A stretch of DNA of 64,000 nucleotides from Pseudomaricurvus hydrocarbonicus. Lineage in GTDB: Bacteria; Pseudomonadota; Gammaproteobacteria; Pseudomonadales; Cellvibrionaceae. The stretch's first letter is position 1. Every line of letters starts with the position of its first letter. Shown piece by piece: positions 56,801-64,000 of the stretch. The notes beneath the pieces are model-generated. The model saw only the letters and a list, made by a program, of their open reading frames with translations, did no database searches and was not told where the DNA came from. Both the position numbers and the translations under genes were made by a program. The DNA lies in NCBI RefSeq assembly GCF_011602365.1, contig NZ_JAAONZ010000021.1:1-64000 (forward strand). Direction: 5' to 3'.

Positions 56801-56940
56801 AGGCGACGGCCTTCAGTCTGTCGGTACTCAACCTCGCCGACCGGGAGCCACCGGTGGTGCGTGAAGACATGCGCTTTGATACCTCTCTCCACAACGCCTT
56901 TGGGCGCATGGTGAAAGTGCGCCTGCAGCATCGTTTTTAG
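53830..56940 (+). CDS. TonB-dependent transducer receptor with STN domain
   Basis: 1036 residues counted from GTG 53830. Signal peptide core LLLLLSGVALA, then an STN signalling domain (about 18-75: LTFAIDAAPLANALIQFVAQ, LTGLNLRADKNAAGYFVIR), a TonB box region LEELVVTGTNIRGG, plug with RGLGVSRTLVLLNGKRLPAS, and a long barrel ending VRLQHRF. The STN domain makes it the partner of the FecR/FecI pair upstream. The start is odd: no ATG exists between the upstream stop (53743) and 53830, and the GTG gives a signal peptide without a basic n-region. An ATT or CTG start upstream is possible. Ligand unknown; large receptors of this kind often take carbohydrate or peptide ligands. Confidence 0.88.
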   Translation: MCACLLLLLSGVALAQEKLTFAIDAAPLANALIQFVAQSGKGVVVAVDVDTSQQVQGLRGEFDSETALRQMLTGLNLRADKNAAGYFVIRHPQPPIAAIPATDLSSPLEELVVTGTNIRGGLLRNLNPIEVVDRQTLETSGSPSMIDLVSTLPVVSGTENQSNQFRNANAAGTANINLRGLGVSRTLVLLNGKRLPASSLPHNDGQAFVDINSIPAIALEQVDILKNGASATYGSDAVAGVVNFITRDRYDGVELQASGKYIDESDGDWDLSLLGGGQWGQSHWLAAFNYTRRSELKNASREEILAPRVDIPELNRMIYTVSSIGNPGAFIPINAATASAGLTDAEVSAAATDRNNYVRDPNCTDVGGYLIDGARCGFNYVSFDNLVEKEDHWQAFTRWQRPLATNWLGDASQAYVEINYADTRVPAWKTSPSYPPVNEADANRYLPADHPGLLDFIARNPGVVENDGDVADFSGGAIFVGRPVGVSGPVTEGVRSQQTLRLLTGVRGEYGANAGASGPGSFDLSLAYARSQAEARTKDVLIDRWQSALQGFGGENCRGTEAGQNGCLYYTPFASAIAFSPNHQPALANDPQLLDWMRAEGVQNNISQLWVADALVTGSLNSDRVNSGLFKNRTLPDIDYALGLQYRNEQLQIRFNDLADVSVNPGEVSTPGELPGAFVFFRGGQEDDVSQNVVALFGELAMPVSDRLYLQLALRFEHYGGNIGQSLDPKIALRWDLTPSLSLRASSSTTFRAPSLNQTGLETTSLSLIGAAYAYKAVDRIGNPNLKPEQSVSSSLGLLWTPTDRWHINLDYWHINIDDLIIQESANAIVNATQADPASQWASQIIYDGSGNISRILSHYINGPDLVANGVDFHSQYHTPAGSGELMLGVDLAYLQRYDVSASDLIPAFSADGRLNSGTFLKSLPKWQGKLYLNYARGAFNGRLELNGISAYTDDGLNILSQTALDQYITETTVAASYLWDLHLNWALPGEATAFSLSVLNLADREPPVVREDMRFDTSLHNAFGRMVKVRLQHRF

Positions 56941-57141
56941 CCGTCCGCCGAGCCACCGGTTTTACCCACAGCGGGGTAGCGGCAACCCAACCCCGGACGC
57001 CAGCGACGGTTCCCGGCCCGGCGTCTATCAAAAGGCGTATCTATTCCACTCTTATCTTGGAGCCTGCCAGCCAGCATTGGTACAATGCCGCTCCGCTTGC
57101 CTAGCCGCAGATTCCACAACTTTTTGGTTAACCTCACCCCT

Positions 57142-59160
57142 ATGTCCAAACTCAATCCCCGTCAAAGTGAAGCCGTCCATTACATCGACGGCCCCAGTCT
57201 GGTGCTGGCGGGGGCGGGCAGTGGTAAAACCAGTGTGATCACCCGCAAAATCGCCTACCTGATTCAGGAGTGCGGCATGCAGGCCAAGCACATAGCGGCG
57301 CTGACGTTCACCAACAAAGCTGCCCGGGAAATGAAAGAGCGGGTTGGGGGACTGGTCAAAGGCCGAGCCAGCAAAGGCTTAACGGTGTCGACCTTCCACA
57401 ATCTGGGACTCAACATCATCCGCAAGGAGCACAAGACGCTGGGCTTCAAGCCCGGCTTCAGCATCTTCGATCAGGAGGATGCCCGCTCGCTGCTGAAAGA
57501 GCTGATGCTCAAGGACGGGGATCTCGACACTGACCACCTGGATCTGGTGCAACATCAAATCTCCACCTGGAAAAATGACCTGTGGTCACCGGGGCACGCC
57601 ATCAGCAAGGCCCAGAGCCCCGGCGAAGAGTACATCGCCAACATCTACAAGCGCTATAACTCGGCACTGCTGGCCTACAACGCGGTGGACTTTGACGATT
57701 TGATTCTGATTCCCGCCCAGCTGTTCATGGACCACAAAGACATTCTGGAGCGCTGGCAGCGCAAAATCCGCTACCTGCTGGTGGACGAATACCAGGACAC
57801 CAACTCCAGCCAGTACCTGCTGGTGAAGCTGCTGATCGGGGATCGCGGCTCACTCACGGTGGTGGGCGACGACGACCAGTCGATCTACGCCTGGCGCGGT
57901 GCGCGACCGGAAAACCTGTCGCTGTTGCGCAAGGACTTTCCCAACCTGAAGCTGATCAAGCTGGAGCAGAATTACCGCTCCACCAGCCGCATCCTCAAAT
58001 GTGCCAACCACCTGATCGCCCACAACCCGCACGAATTCGACAAAGCCTTGTGGAGTGAGATGGGGCTGGGGGAGAATCTGCGGGTGATCCGCTGCGCCAA
58101 TGAAGAGGTTGAAGCCGAGCGTGTGGCCACCGAAATTTTCACCCAGCGTCAGCATCGCAGCGCCCGCTACGGCGATTTTGCCATTCTCTATCGCGGCAAC
58201 CATCAGGCGCGCCTGCTGGAACTGAAACTGCAGCACCACCAGATTCCCTACAACATCAGCGGCGGCACCTCGTTTTTTTCCAAAACCGAAATCAAGGACA
58301 TCCTCGCCTACCTGCGTTTGGTCGTTAACCCCGATGACGACAACGCCTTTTTGCGCATCATCAACACCCCGCGCCGGCAGATTGGCACCGGCACCCTGGA
58401 AGCTCTGGGCCGCTACGCCACCGAGCGGGAAATCAGTTTGTTCTCGGCCTGCCAGGAACTCGGCGTACAGAGCCACATTCCCAAGAAAAGCCTCGAACGT
58501 ATCCTGCGCTTTACCCACTGGTTGTTACAGGTAGGGGATAACAGCCGCGGCAGTGATCCGGTGGGGGCAGTGCGGGAGATGGTGGAGGACATCGATTACG
58601 AATCCTGGCTGCACCAGAACGCCTCCAGCCCCAAGGTCGCCGAGAAACGCCTGGAAAACGTCTGGTACCTGGTGGACTCCATCAAAACCATCATCGAGCG
58701 CGACGACGCCGAGGACGGCAGCGGCAGCCTCGAAAACGCCATCAACAAATTGCTGCTGCGCGACATGCTCGAGCGCCAGTCGGAAGAAGAGGAAGACCTG
58801 GATCAGGTGCAGATGATGACCCTGCACGCCTCCAAAGGGCTGGAGTTTCCCTACGTCTTTCTGGTCGGCATGGAAGAAGATATTCTCCCGCACCGCTCCA
58901 GCATTGAAGAAGACAACGTCGAAGAAGAGCGGCGCCTGGCCTACGTGGGCATCACCCGCGCGAAGAAGGTGCTGCACATGACCCTGGCCGCCAAGCGCAA
59001 ACAGTATGGCGAAATCTGGGACACCACCCCCAGCCGTTTTCTGGACGAATTGCCGGAAGACGATCTGGATCGCGAAGGCTTTGGCGAACACAGCCCGGAA
59101 AAGAACAAGGCCAAAGGCCGCGAGACCCTGGACAGCCTGCTCGACAGCCTGGACCTGTGA
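57142..59160 (+). CDS. rep: Rep, ATP-dependent DNA helicase
   Basis: 3'-5' superfamily 1A helicase that helps forks past bound proteins. 672 residues from ATG 57142. Motif I GAGSGKTS (about 23-30), Ia TFTNKAAREM, II DEYQDTN, III VGDDDQSIYAWRGA, IV LEQNYRST, V TLHASKGLEFPYVFLVGMEE, VI EERRLAYVGITRAKK. Ends with the RepC-interaction-like tail ETLDSLLDSLDL. Single gene. Confidence 0.97.
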   Translation: MSKLNPRQSEAVHYIDGPSLVLAGAGSGKTSVITRKIAYLIQECGMQAKHIAALTFTNKAAREMKERVGGLVKGRASKGLTVSTFHNLGLNIIRKEHKTLGFKPGFSIFDQEDARSLLKELMLKDGDLDTDHLDLVQHQISTWKNDLWSPGHAISKAQSPGEEYIANIYKRYNSALLAYNAVDFDDLILIPAQLFMDHKDILERWQRKIRYLLVDEYQDTNSSQYLLVKLLIGDRGSLTVVGDDDQSIYAWRGARPENLSLLRKDFPNLKLIKLEQNYRSTSRILKCANHLIAHNPHEFDKALWSEMGLGENLRVIRCANEEVEAERVATEIFTQRQHRSARYGDFAILYRGNHQARLLELKLQHHQIPYNISGGTSFFSKTEIKDILAYLRLVVNPDDDNAFLRIINTPRRQIGTGTLEALGRYATEREISLFSACQELGVQSHIPKKSLERILRFTHWLLQVGDNSRGSDPVGAVREMVEDIDYESWLHQNASSPKVAEKRLENVWYLVDSIKTIIERDDAEDGSGSLENAINKLLLRDMLERQSEEEEDLDQVQMMTLHASKGLEFPYVFLVGMEEDILPHRSSIEEDNVEEERRLAYVGITRAKKVLHMTLAAKRKQYGEIWDTTPSRFLDELPEDDLDREGFGEHSPEKNKAKGRETLDSLLDSLDL

Positions 59161-59236
59161 CAGCCAGCAGCAACATCTGGCACAATGCCCGCTTTCACTG
59201 CCTTTCTGACCGCTCTCATTGATACAGGACGTTGCC

Positions 59237-59902
59237 TTGAAACAGCCACTCTCTTTTCTGACCTCTTTTTCTCTGGCCGGGCTACTGGCCCTCGCCAGCG
59301 CCAGCAGCACCGCCGCCGAGCTCTCCGCCACCGGCGATGATGGCCGCGAAATCCGCTTAAAAGCCGACGGCTCCTGGGAGTACACCTCCAGCGACCGGTT
59401 TGCCACCAGTGAGGACGGTACACGCGTGCGGTTAAAAGCCGACGGCTCCTGGGAATTCATTGGCAACGCCCCGGTCGCAACCCAGGAGCAGGTGCGCACC
59501 GAAGCGCTTGAGGTTACGCTGGGTGACATCGTGGCGGAGTATAAAAAAGAAAAGGCCGGTAAAAATACCCGCTACCAATCCGCAACCGTGTTTTACCTGA
59601 ACGTCGATGTGTCCCGCTATGCCGACGGCCTCAACGTCGACTTGTCGCAACACGACCGGTTTAAAGTCACCGACAGCCGTGGCAACGACTATCCCATCCT
59701 TGAGGTCACCCCCCAGCTGACCCAGTTGCAGCCCGGTAAGGAATACCCGTTTTCCATTCGTGTCGACGGCACCACCGAAGGTCAATTTGCCGTGGGCATC
59801 AAATATTTGTACCTGGAAATCGACAAGGCCGTTTTTCACAGCGACCAGAATTTAAAATTCAGTCGGCGTGCCGATGAAGCGAAACAGAAAAAACTCAATT
59901 GA
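59237..59902 (+). CDS. DUF3157-type secreted protein
   Basis: 221 residues. Start taken as TTG 59237, because AGGA sits eight bases upstream and gives a proper signal peptide (KQPLSFLTSFSLAGLLALAS ... STAAE). The mature N-terminus carries two repeats of about 24 residues, each with RLKADGSWE, recalling DUF3157. C-terminal beta-rich domain (YQSATVFYLNVDVSRYADGL, RFKVTDSRGNDYPILEV). Periplasmic; function unknown. Confidence 0.78.
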   Translation: MKQPLSFLTSFSLAGLLALASASSTAAELSATGDDGREIRLKADGSWEYTSSDRFATSEDGTRVRLKADGSWEFIGNAPVATQEQVRTEALEVTLGDIVAEYKKEKAGKNTRYQSATVFYLNVDVSRYADGLNVDLSQHDRFKVTDSRGNDYPILEVTPQLTQLQPGKEYPFSIRVDGTTEGQFAVGIKYLYLEIDKAVFHSDQNLKFSRRADEAKQKKLN

Positions 59903-59966
59903 GGCCTGCTGCGACACTCGCCCGGCAGGGAGGGTTTGACGCAGACCGCCCTCTAGGCCACTGACG

Positions 59967-60005
59967 AAAAGCCCCCGAATGCAAGCGCATCCGGGGGCTT
60001 TTTTG
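59967..60005 (+). terminator. Terminator after DUF3157 gene
   Basis: AAAAGCCCCCGAATGC - AAGC - GCATCCGGGGGCTTTTTT. Strong G/C stem and T-run. Confidence 0.93.
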
Positions 60006-60118
60006 TGGTTTGCCGCTGCTTGCACAGGATACTGGGCCACTCGCGTTTGACAAGAACCCCACTTGTCGTCGAATATAAACCGAACAATCACTCAAATTAT
60101 ATTCAGCGGAGCCCTGAT

Positions 60119-60595
60119 ATGACGATGAACAAAACGGCATTAGTTACTCTGATCACTGCCTTCAGCCTGACCCTGTGCGGCCCAATACTGGCCGACCCGT
60201 CCGACAACAAAGAGCCGTCTGTGGTCTACCCGCAGGTGATGTCGAAAAGCGAGATCGCCGGCGACATTTTCAAACGCGACGACATGATTCTTGAAACCTC
60301 AGAAACAGGGCGCAAAACCTACGATGTGGTCTCGCTGTTGAGCCAGGATAAAAAGTTTGTCTCCGGCATGTACCGGGCCGAGGCCGGTCGCTTTGAGATC
60401 ACCGAGCCCTACGGCGTTGATGAGTACATGCACTTTCTGCAAGGCGGTGTCACGCTGACCTCCAGCGATGGCAGCGTGCAGGTGATCAAGGCCGGTGATT
60501 CCGTCACCATTCCCAAAGAGTGGACCGGTGTTTGGGACACCGATGGTTACACCAAAATTTACGTGATCTATTCACCCGACGCCCCCATCGAGTAA
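60119..60595 (+). CDS. Secreted cupin-domain protein
   Basis: 158 residues from ATG 60119 (GGAG seven bases upstream). Signal peptide VTLITAFSLTLCGPILA, then a single Cupin_3-type barrel: YGVDEYMHFLQGGVTLTS, VIKAGDSVTIPKEWTGVW. The usual metal-ligand set is reduced (one His in YMHFL), so it may be non-catalytic or binding. Next to an exported FAD protein. Function unknown; could work with that enzyme on an amine. Confidence 0.8.
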   Translation: MTMNKTALVTLITAFSLTLCGPILADPSDNKEPSVVYPQVMSKSEIAGDIFKRDDMILETSETGRKTYDVVSLLSQDKKFVSGMYRAEAGRFEITEPYGVDEYMHFLQGGVTLTSSDGSVQVIKAGDSVTIPKEWTGVWDTDGYTKIYVIYSPDAPIE

Positions 60596-60649
60596 ACCCG
60601 CACCGCCACGTATTGATTAAGGTACTGCACGGCATTATTGAGGTTAAGC

Positions 60650-62533
60650 ATGAGCAAAGCATCCATCACTCGCCGGGATTTTTTGAACGGCGTCGCTGTG
60701 GGGGTCGGGGGGTTGGGCTTATCGCCACTGCCCGCGCTGGCAACAGCGCCCACATCCCAGGCGGATTCAGCCTATTACCCACCGCGTCTGACCGGCTTGC
60801 GAGGCACCCATGCGGGGGCCTTCGAAGTGGCTCACTCTGTCGCCTGGCAGGGCAAGCAATGGCCGATCCCCGCCCGGCAAACCGATGACACCTACGACCT
60901 GATCGTCGTCGGCGGGGGTATTTCCGGCCTCACGGCCGCCATGTTGTTTCAACAGCAGGCCGGCCGCGACAGTCGCATCCTGATTCTCGACAACCACGAC
61001 GACTTTGGCGGCCACGCCAAACGCAATGAATTTACCGTCGGGGACCAGACCCTGATCGGTTATGGCGGCAGCCAGTCTCTGGAAGGCCCTCACAGCTATT
61101 CCAAAGTTTCACAGCAGGTGCTGAAAGACCTGGGCATCGAACTGCAGAAATTTTACGACTACTTTGACCAGGATTTTAATCAGCAATGGAAACTGAAACG
61201 CGGTCTCTATTTCAGCAAAGAGCATTTCGGGGTTGATCGGCTGACCGACAACCCGTTCAGCTGGTACCAGCAAAGCCTCGAATCGCTCACGGACACCGTG
61301 CGCCAGTTCCCCATCGCCAAGGACGTACAGACCGCGTTGCTCAACTTCCTGCGAGACACCTCGCCCCTGACCCCCGACCACTGGAGTCAGGCGCAACGCA
61401 TCGAGAACTTGAGAAGCACCAATTTCAGTGATTTTCTGCAGACCCATGCGCAACTGCCACCAGCAGCCATCGACGTGTTTCGCGATAACATGAAAGGCAT
61501 CTGGGGCGTCGGCTGGGATTCACTGTCCACGCTGGAGGCGATCCGGCTGGGCATGCCCGGTGCCGACCGCCTCGGGGTCAGTGCCGAAGAAGCCCATAGC
61601 CACTACAGTGAAGAACCCTATATTTTTCACTTTCCCGACGGCAATGCCGGTGTTGCCCGGGCGTTAGTGCGCTACCTCAACCCCGGCGCCGTGCCGGGCG
61701 AGTCCATAGAAGACCTGGTCACCAGCCAGGTAAATTATGCCCTGCTCGACAGCGACTCAGCTCCCGTACGCCTGCGCCTCAACAGCACCGCCGTTCACGT
61801 GCAGCACAGCCCCGACCAGCTCAGCGTCGATGTCACCTACGTGCGCGACCAACAAAGCATTAAGGTCAAGGGCAAGCACGTGGTGATGGCCTGTTACAAC
61901 AACCTCATTCCATTTATCTGCCCGGAAGTACCTGAGGCCCAGCGCAGCGCCATCGACTACGCCGAAAAAGTCCCGCTGGTGTACGCCAACGTCGCCGTGA
62001 CCAACTGGCAGGCCTTTGCCAAATCCGGTTACAACGGTTTTCATACGCCCCGCTCGACCATGTTCCACAACATCGAAATGGACTTTCCGGTGAGCATGGG
62101 TGACTACGCTTTCACGCCCTCCCCAGAGGCTCCCACCATTCTGCACGCCAGCATGATCCCGTCCTTTCCCAACCAGGGGCTGACCAGTCGCGAACAGCAC
62201 AAGCTGGGGCGTCAACGACTCTACCAAATGGCGTTTGAAGAGTTTGAGGACGACCTGTTTAAACAACTGGATGGCGCACTGGGCAGCTGGGGTTTTGATG
62301 TGCAACGTGACATTACCGCGATCACGGTCAATCGCTGGCCCCACGGCTACGCTTACGAGTACAACGAACTCTATGACGAGCCAGACTGGGGACCGGAAAA
62401 GGGACCGCACATCGCCGGGCGGGCACGCATCGGCCGCATTTCCATCGCCAACTCCGACGCTTCGGCCTACGCCTACGTCAATGGCGCCATGGACGCGGCA
62501 GCGCGGGCCGTGAGCGAGCAATTGAGCGGCTAA
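60650..62533 (+). CDS. Tat-exported FAD/NAD(P)-binding oxidoreductase, spermidine-dehydrogenase-like
   Basis: 627 residues from ATG 60650 (GAGG upstream). Tat signal SITRRDFLNGVAVGVGGLGL (twin Arg 8-9). Mature start YYPPRLTGLRGTHAGAFEVAH is typical of the family annotated as spermidine dehydrogenase. FAD-binding Rossmann VVGGGISGLTAAMLF at about 85-100, then FGGHAKRNEF; ends with a family C-terminus (NSDASAYAYVNGAMDAAARA). Periplasmic after folding with FAD. Same strand as the cupin gene 54 bp upstream, plausibly one operon. Substrate is inference, supported by the nearby puuB-like gene. Confidence 0.8.
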   Translation: MSKASITRRDFLNGVAVGVGGLGLSPLPALATAPTSQADSAYYPPRLTGLRGTHAGAFEVAHSVAWQGKQWPIPARQTDDTYDLIVVGGGISGLTAAMLFQQQAGRDSRILILDNHDDFGGHAKRNEFTVGDQTLIGYGGSQSLEGPHSYSKVSQQVLKDLGIELQKFYDYFDQDFNQQWKLKRGLYFSKEHFGVDRLTDNPFSWYQQSLESLTDTVRQFPIAKDVQTALLNFLRDTSPLTPDHWSQAQRIENLRSTNFSDFLQTHAQLPPAAIDVFRDNMKGIWGVGWDSLSTLEAIRLGMPGADRLGVSAEEAHSHYSEEPYIFHFPDGNAGVARALVRYLNPGAVPGESIEDLVTSQVNYALLDSDSAPVRLRLNSTAVHVQHSPDQLSVDVTYVRDQQSIKVKGKHVVMACYNNLIPFICPEVPEAQRSAIDYAEKVPLVYANVAVTNWQAFAKSGYNGFHTPRSTMFHNIEMDFPVSMGDYAFTPSPEAPTILHASMIPSFPNQGLTSREQHKLGRQRLYQMAFEEFEDDLFKQLDGALGSWGFDVQRDITAITVNRWPHGYAYEYNELYDEPDWGPEKGPHIAGRARIGRISIANSDASAYAYVNGAMDAAARAVSEQLSG

Positions 62534-62556
62534 TCCCTGCAGGACTATTCTGGAAA

Positions 62557-62592
62557 ACAAAAAAGGCGACTCATTCTTGAGTCGCCTTTTTT
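62557..62592. terminator. Bidirectional terminator
   Basis: AAAAAAGGCGACTC - ATTCTT - GAGTCGCCTTTTTT. Symmetric A and T runs, so it serves the FAD-protein gene and the converging membrane-protein gene. Confidence 0.93.
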
Positions 62593-62675
62593 GCGGGTTT
62601 CTTTTTGTTTCTTTTTGCCTGCTTCTGTTCAGCACCCGGTCTGAGTTGGCTCAGACCAGGCAATGACCAGACTGG

Positions 62676-63545
62676 CTAGTGGGCAATCTTATCGCTGTCG
62701 CCCAGCACCGTGTGCTTGCCTTCAGACTCGGCGTGCCACTCGAACAGGTTCAGTTCAATTAACGCAAACGCCAGAATCCACAAGAACGCATCCCAGAAAT
62801 CCAGAAAGTCGCCATCAATGCCCCAGAATACGGCGCACAGCAACAGGATAAAATACAGCACCACTTTAAAGGCCGTGGTGACCTTAATGATGTTACCGGT
62901 TAACTTGCCGGTCAGTTGCAACCAGACATCCATGGTGAGAATCACCACAATGAGTAGCCAGTTGGCCGAGTTCACCACGTCAATCAGCGACAGCCACTGC
63001 GCCGACTGCAAAGCCTCGGTGTCGGTCACAATGCCGGTTCCCGGCAACTGATAAAAGGCACTGGCCGCGCTCAAATCGGCGCAATTGGCGGCGGCGATGG
63101 ACTCGTACTCATCCAGATCGGTCATGAATGACAGGTTGTGGGCAGCTTGAGCACAAAGGTCCGTGAGCGCAGACGGCTCAAACGCATGGACGATGATGTA
63201 TTTGCTCAGGTAGCCATAGCAGGCGTAGACAATGACCAAATAACAAATGCCCTTCAACCCGTTCAGCAACCACTTCAGATTGCCTTTCAGCCTGGTATCG
63301 GAAATCACCGAGGTTTCCAGTTCAAAAATCAGCAGCAACACCACCCAGGCCGCGGTATCAATGGTGGCGGCATAGGCTTCAATCAGCTGGGAGAAGGAAA
63401 TACCATTGGAAAATAAATGCGCGGAGGCCGCCCAGTCTTCCATAAAGAAGAAAAACAAATTCACGATCAAAAATGCGTAGACGCAATATTTGAATATCTT
63501 AAACCAGGGAACAGGGGTCCCGCCGGCCGATGCGGCATTACTCAT
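62676..63545 (-). CDS. Six-helix membrane protein, family not recognised
   Basis: 289 residues, starting at the second of two close ATGs (63545), which has better distance from AAGG. Six hydrophobic segments, the last a TLAFALIELNLFEW-type stretch; helices near 13-35, 50-75, 92-120, 185-210, 218-245 and 250-275, with a 60-residue hydrophilic loop in the middle containing several cysteines (TDLCAQAAHN, AAANCADLSAA) that could form periplasmic disulphides. Ends with GKHTVLGDSDKIAH. Unknown function; located between the FAD protein and puuB-like genes. Confidence 0.72.
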   Translation of the reverse strand: MSNAASAGGTPVPWFKIFKYCVYAFLIVNLFFFFMEDWAASAHLFSNGISFSQLIEAYAATIDTAAWVVLLLIFELETSVISDTRLKGNLKWLLNGLKGICYLVIVYACYGYLSKYIIVHAFEPSALTDLCAQAAHNLSFMTDLDEYESIAAANCADLSAASAFYQLPGTGIVTDTEALQSAQWLSLIDVVNSANWLLIVVILTMDVWLQLTGKLTGNIIKVTTAFKVVLYFILLLCAVFWGIDGDFLDFWDAFLWILAFALIELNLFEWHAESEGKHTVLGDSDKIAH

Positions 63546-63551
63546 AGTCAT

Positions 63552-63846
63552 AAACCTTCACTCTTGTTCGTTAAGTATTGCTGATTTTTATCCTGTGCAC
63601 AGACAGATCAAGGCCCTGGCACGGATACAGTGCCGGTACTCGGCATAGCCCTGGAGAAGCCAATCTATGACCCTGGATGGTTGCCAAATGATCATCAGGC
63701 CTTTATGATTTAGCCATAAACCGAATTAACATTCAATATAGTCCGAATGTTTAATCAATAAACAGACTCATTGCCAGCCTTTCCAGCCTGTAACACCGGC
63801 AGTTAACAAGGCCACAGCGTGAGCTTGAACGAGGTAAAAACCGACA
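63552..63846. other. Divergent promoter region
   Basis: 295 bases between the membrane-protein gene and the puuB-like gene, AT-rich around 63690-63770. Likely holds promoters in both directions. No clear motif found. Confidence 0.45.
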
Positions 63847-64000
63847 GTGAGTGCGCCCAATCGCAGTTCCCACGTAGATTCCTATTACGCGGCAACCGCC
63901 AAGCAACTCCAGACCTATCCCCGGCTTGAAGGTGAAATAGAAGCTGATGTGTGCGTGATTGGCGGTGGCTACACCGGTCTGTCCGCCGCCCTGCATCTGG
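63847..64000 (+). CDS. puuB: Gamma-glutamylputrescine oxidase-like FAD protein (partial)
   Basis: The window ends after 51 codons. Starts with GTG 63847 (GAGG at 63831). Visible: SYYAATAKQLQTYPRLEGEI, ADVCVIGGGYTGLSAALHL, the start of a DAO-family FAD domain. This N-terminus is characteristic of PuuB/PauB-type gamma-glutamylputrescine oxidases of polyamine catabolism. The FAD GxGxxG-like motif is CVIGGGYTG. Confidence 0.75.
   Translation, partial: MSAPNRSSHVDSYYAATAKQLQTYPRLEGEIEADVCVIGGGYTGLSAALHL

Overview
The window reads as the chromosome of a marine-type gammaproteobacterium close to Pseudomonas, most plausibly a Cellvibrionaceae-like genus. This is inferred from gene order and protein flavour, not from a database search. 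Almost every block matches a neighbourhood known from Pseudomonas aeruginosa: pilU-pilT / yggS-proC-yggT / metX-metW / DUF4426-rdgB-hemW; trxA-rho-ubiD; hemY-hemX-hemD-hemC-algR-algZ // argH; lptM-lysA-dapF-DUF484-xerC; a sutA-like gene; glnK-amtB; ubiK-yifB; rep. The blocks are joined head to tail, with lineage-specific genes at the joints: a dynamin-like GTPase, two hybrid histidine kinases, a FadL-type porin, an MscS channel, a FecI/FecR/TonB-receptor cluster and a polyamine-oxidation cluster.

Layout. 0-2.5 kb: type IV pilus retraction ATPases (minus strand). 2.6-12.7 kb: PLP homeostasis, proline, methionine, nucleotide sanitation and haem-chaperone genes (plus), interrupted by a large dynamin-family GTPase. 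13-15.4 kb: a membrane hybrid kinase. 16.1-23.1 kb: thioredoxin, Rho, FadL, MscS and UbiD. 23.3-24.6 kb: two small envelope genes and DgkA. 24.9-31.8 kb: the haem operon and the AlgR/AlgZ pair (minus). 32.1-41.6 kb: ArgH, a soluble PAS/GAF hybrid kinase, then the lysine/mDAP - XerC block. 41.8-46.9 kb: SutA-like protein, DUF523 protein, and a nitrogen-regulated torF-glnK-amtB-glnK set with recognisable sigma-54 and NtrC sites, then UbiK. 47.1-48.8 kb: YifB. 49.2-56.9 kb: two TonB receptors around an ECF sigma / anti-sigma pair. 57.1-59.9 kb: Rep helicase and a DUF3157 protein. 60.1-64 kb: cupin, Tat-exported FAD protein, an unknown membrane protein and the start of a gamma-glutamylputrescine-oxidase-like gene.

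Two observations stand out. First, gene borders are littered with short tandem duplications (7 to 26 bp units, about twenty loci). Many begin within a few bases of a stop codon or contain the stop codon itself, and in two cases (hemC and the ECF sigma gene) 18-bp units extend a coding N-terminus as hexapeptide repeats. Four of the loci share a heptamer, GAGTGAC/GAGTGGC/TAGTGGC, always in the orientation of the gene that ends there. Second, the DNA upstream of the TonB receptor at 49165 and upstream of the ECF sigma gene at 51731 share a TGTCCCTTTTT ... CGTC element that looks like an autoregulated ECF promoter. I found no rRNA, convincing tRNA, CRISPR array, insertion sequence or prophage. No single cassette is clearly a new system; the repeat phenomenon is the best candidate for something undescribed.
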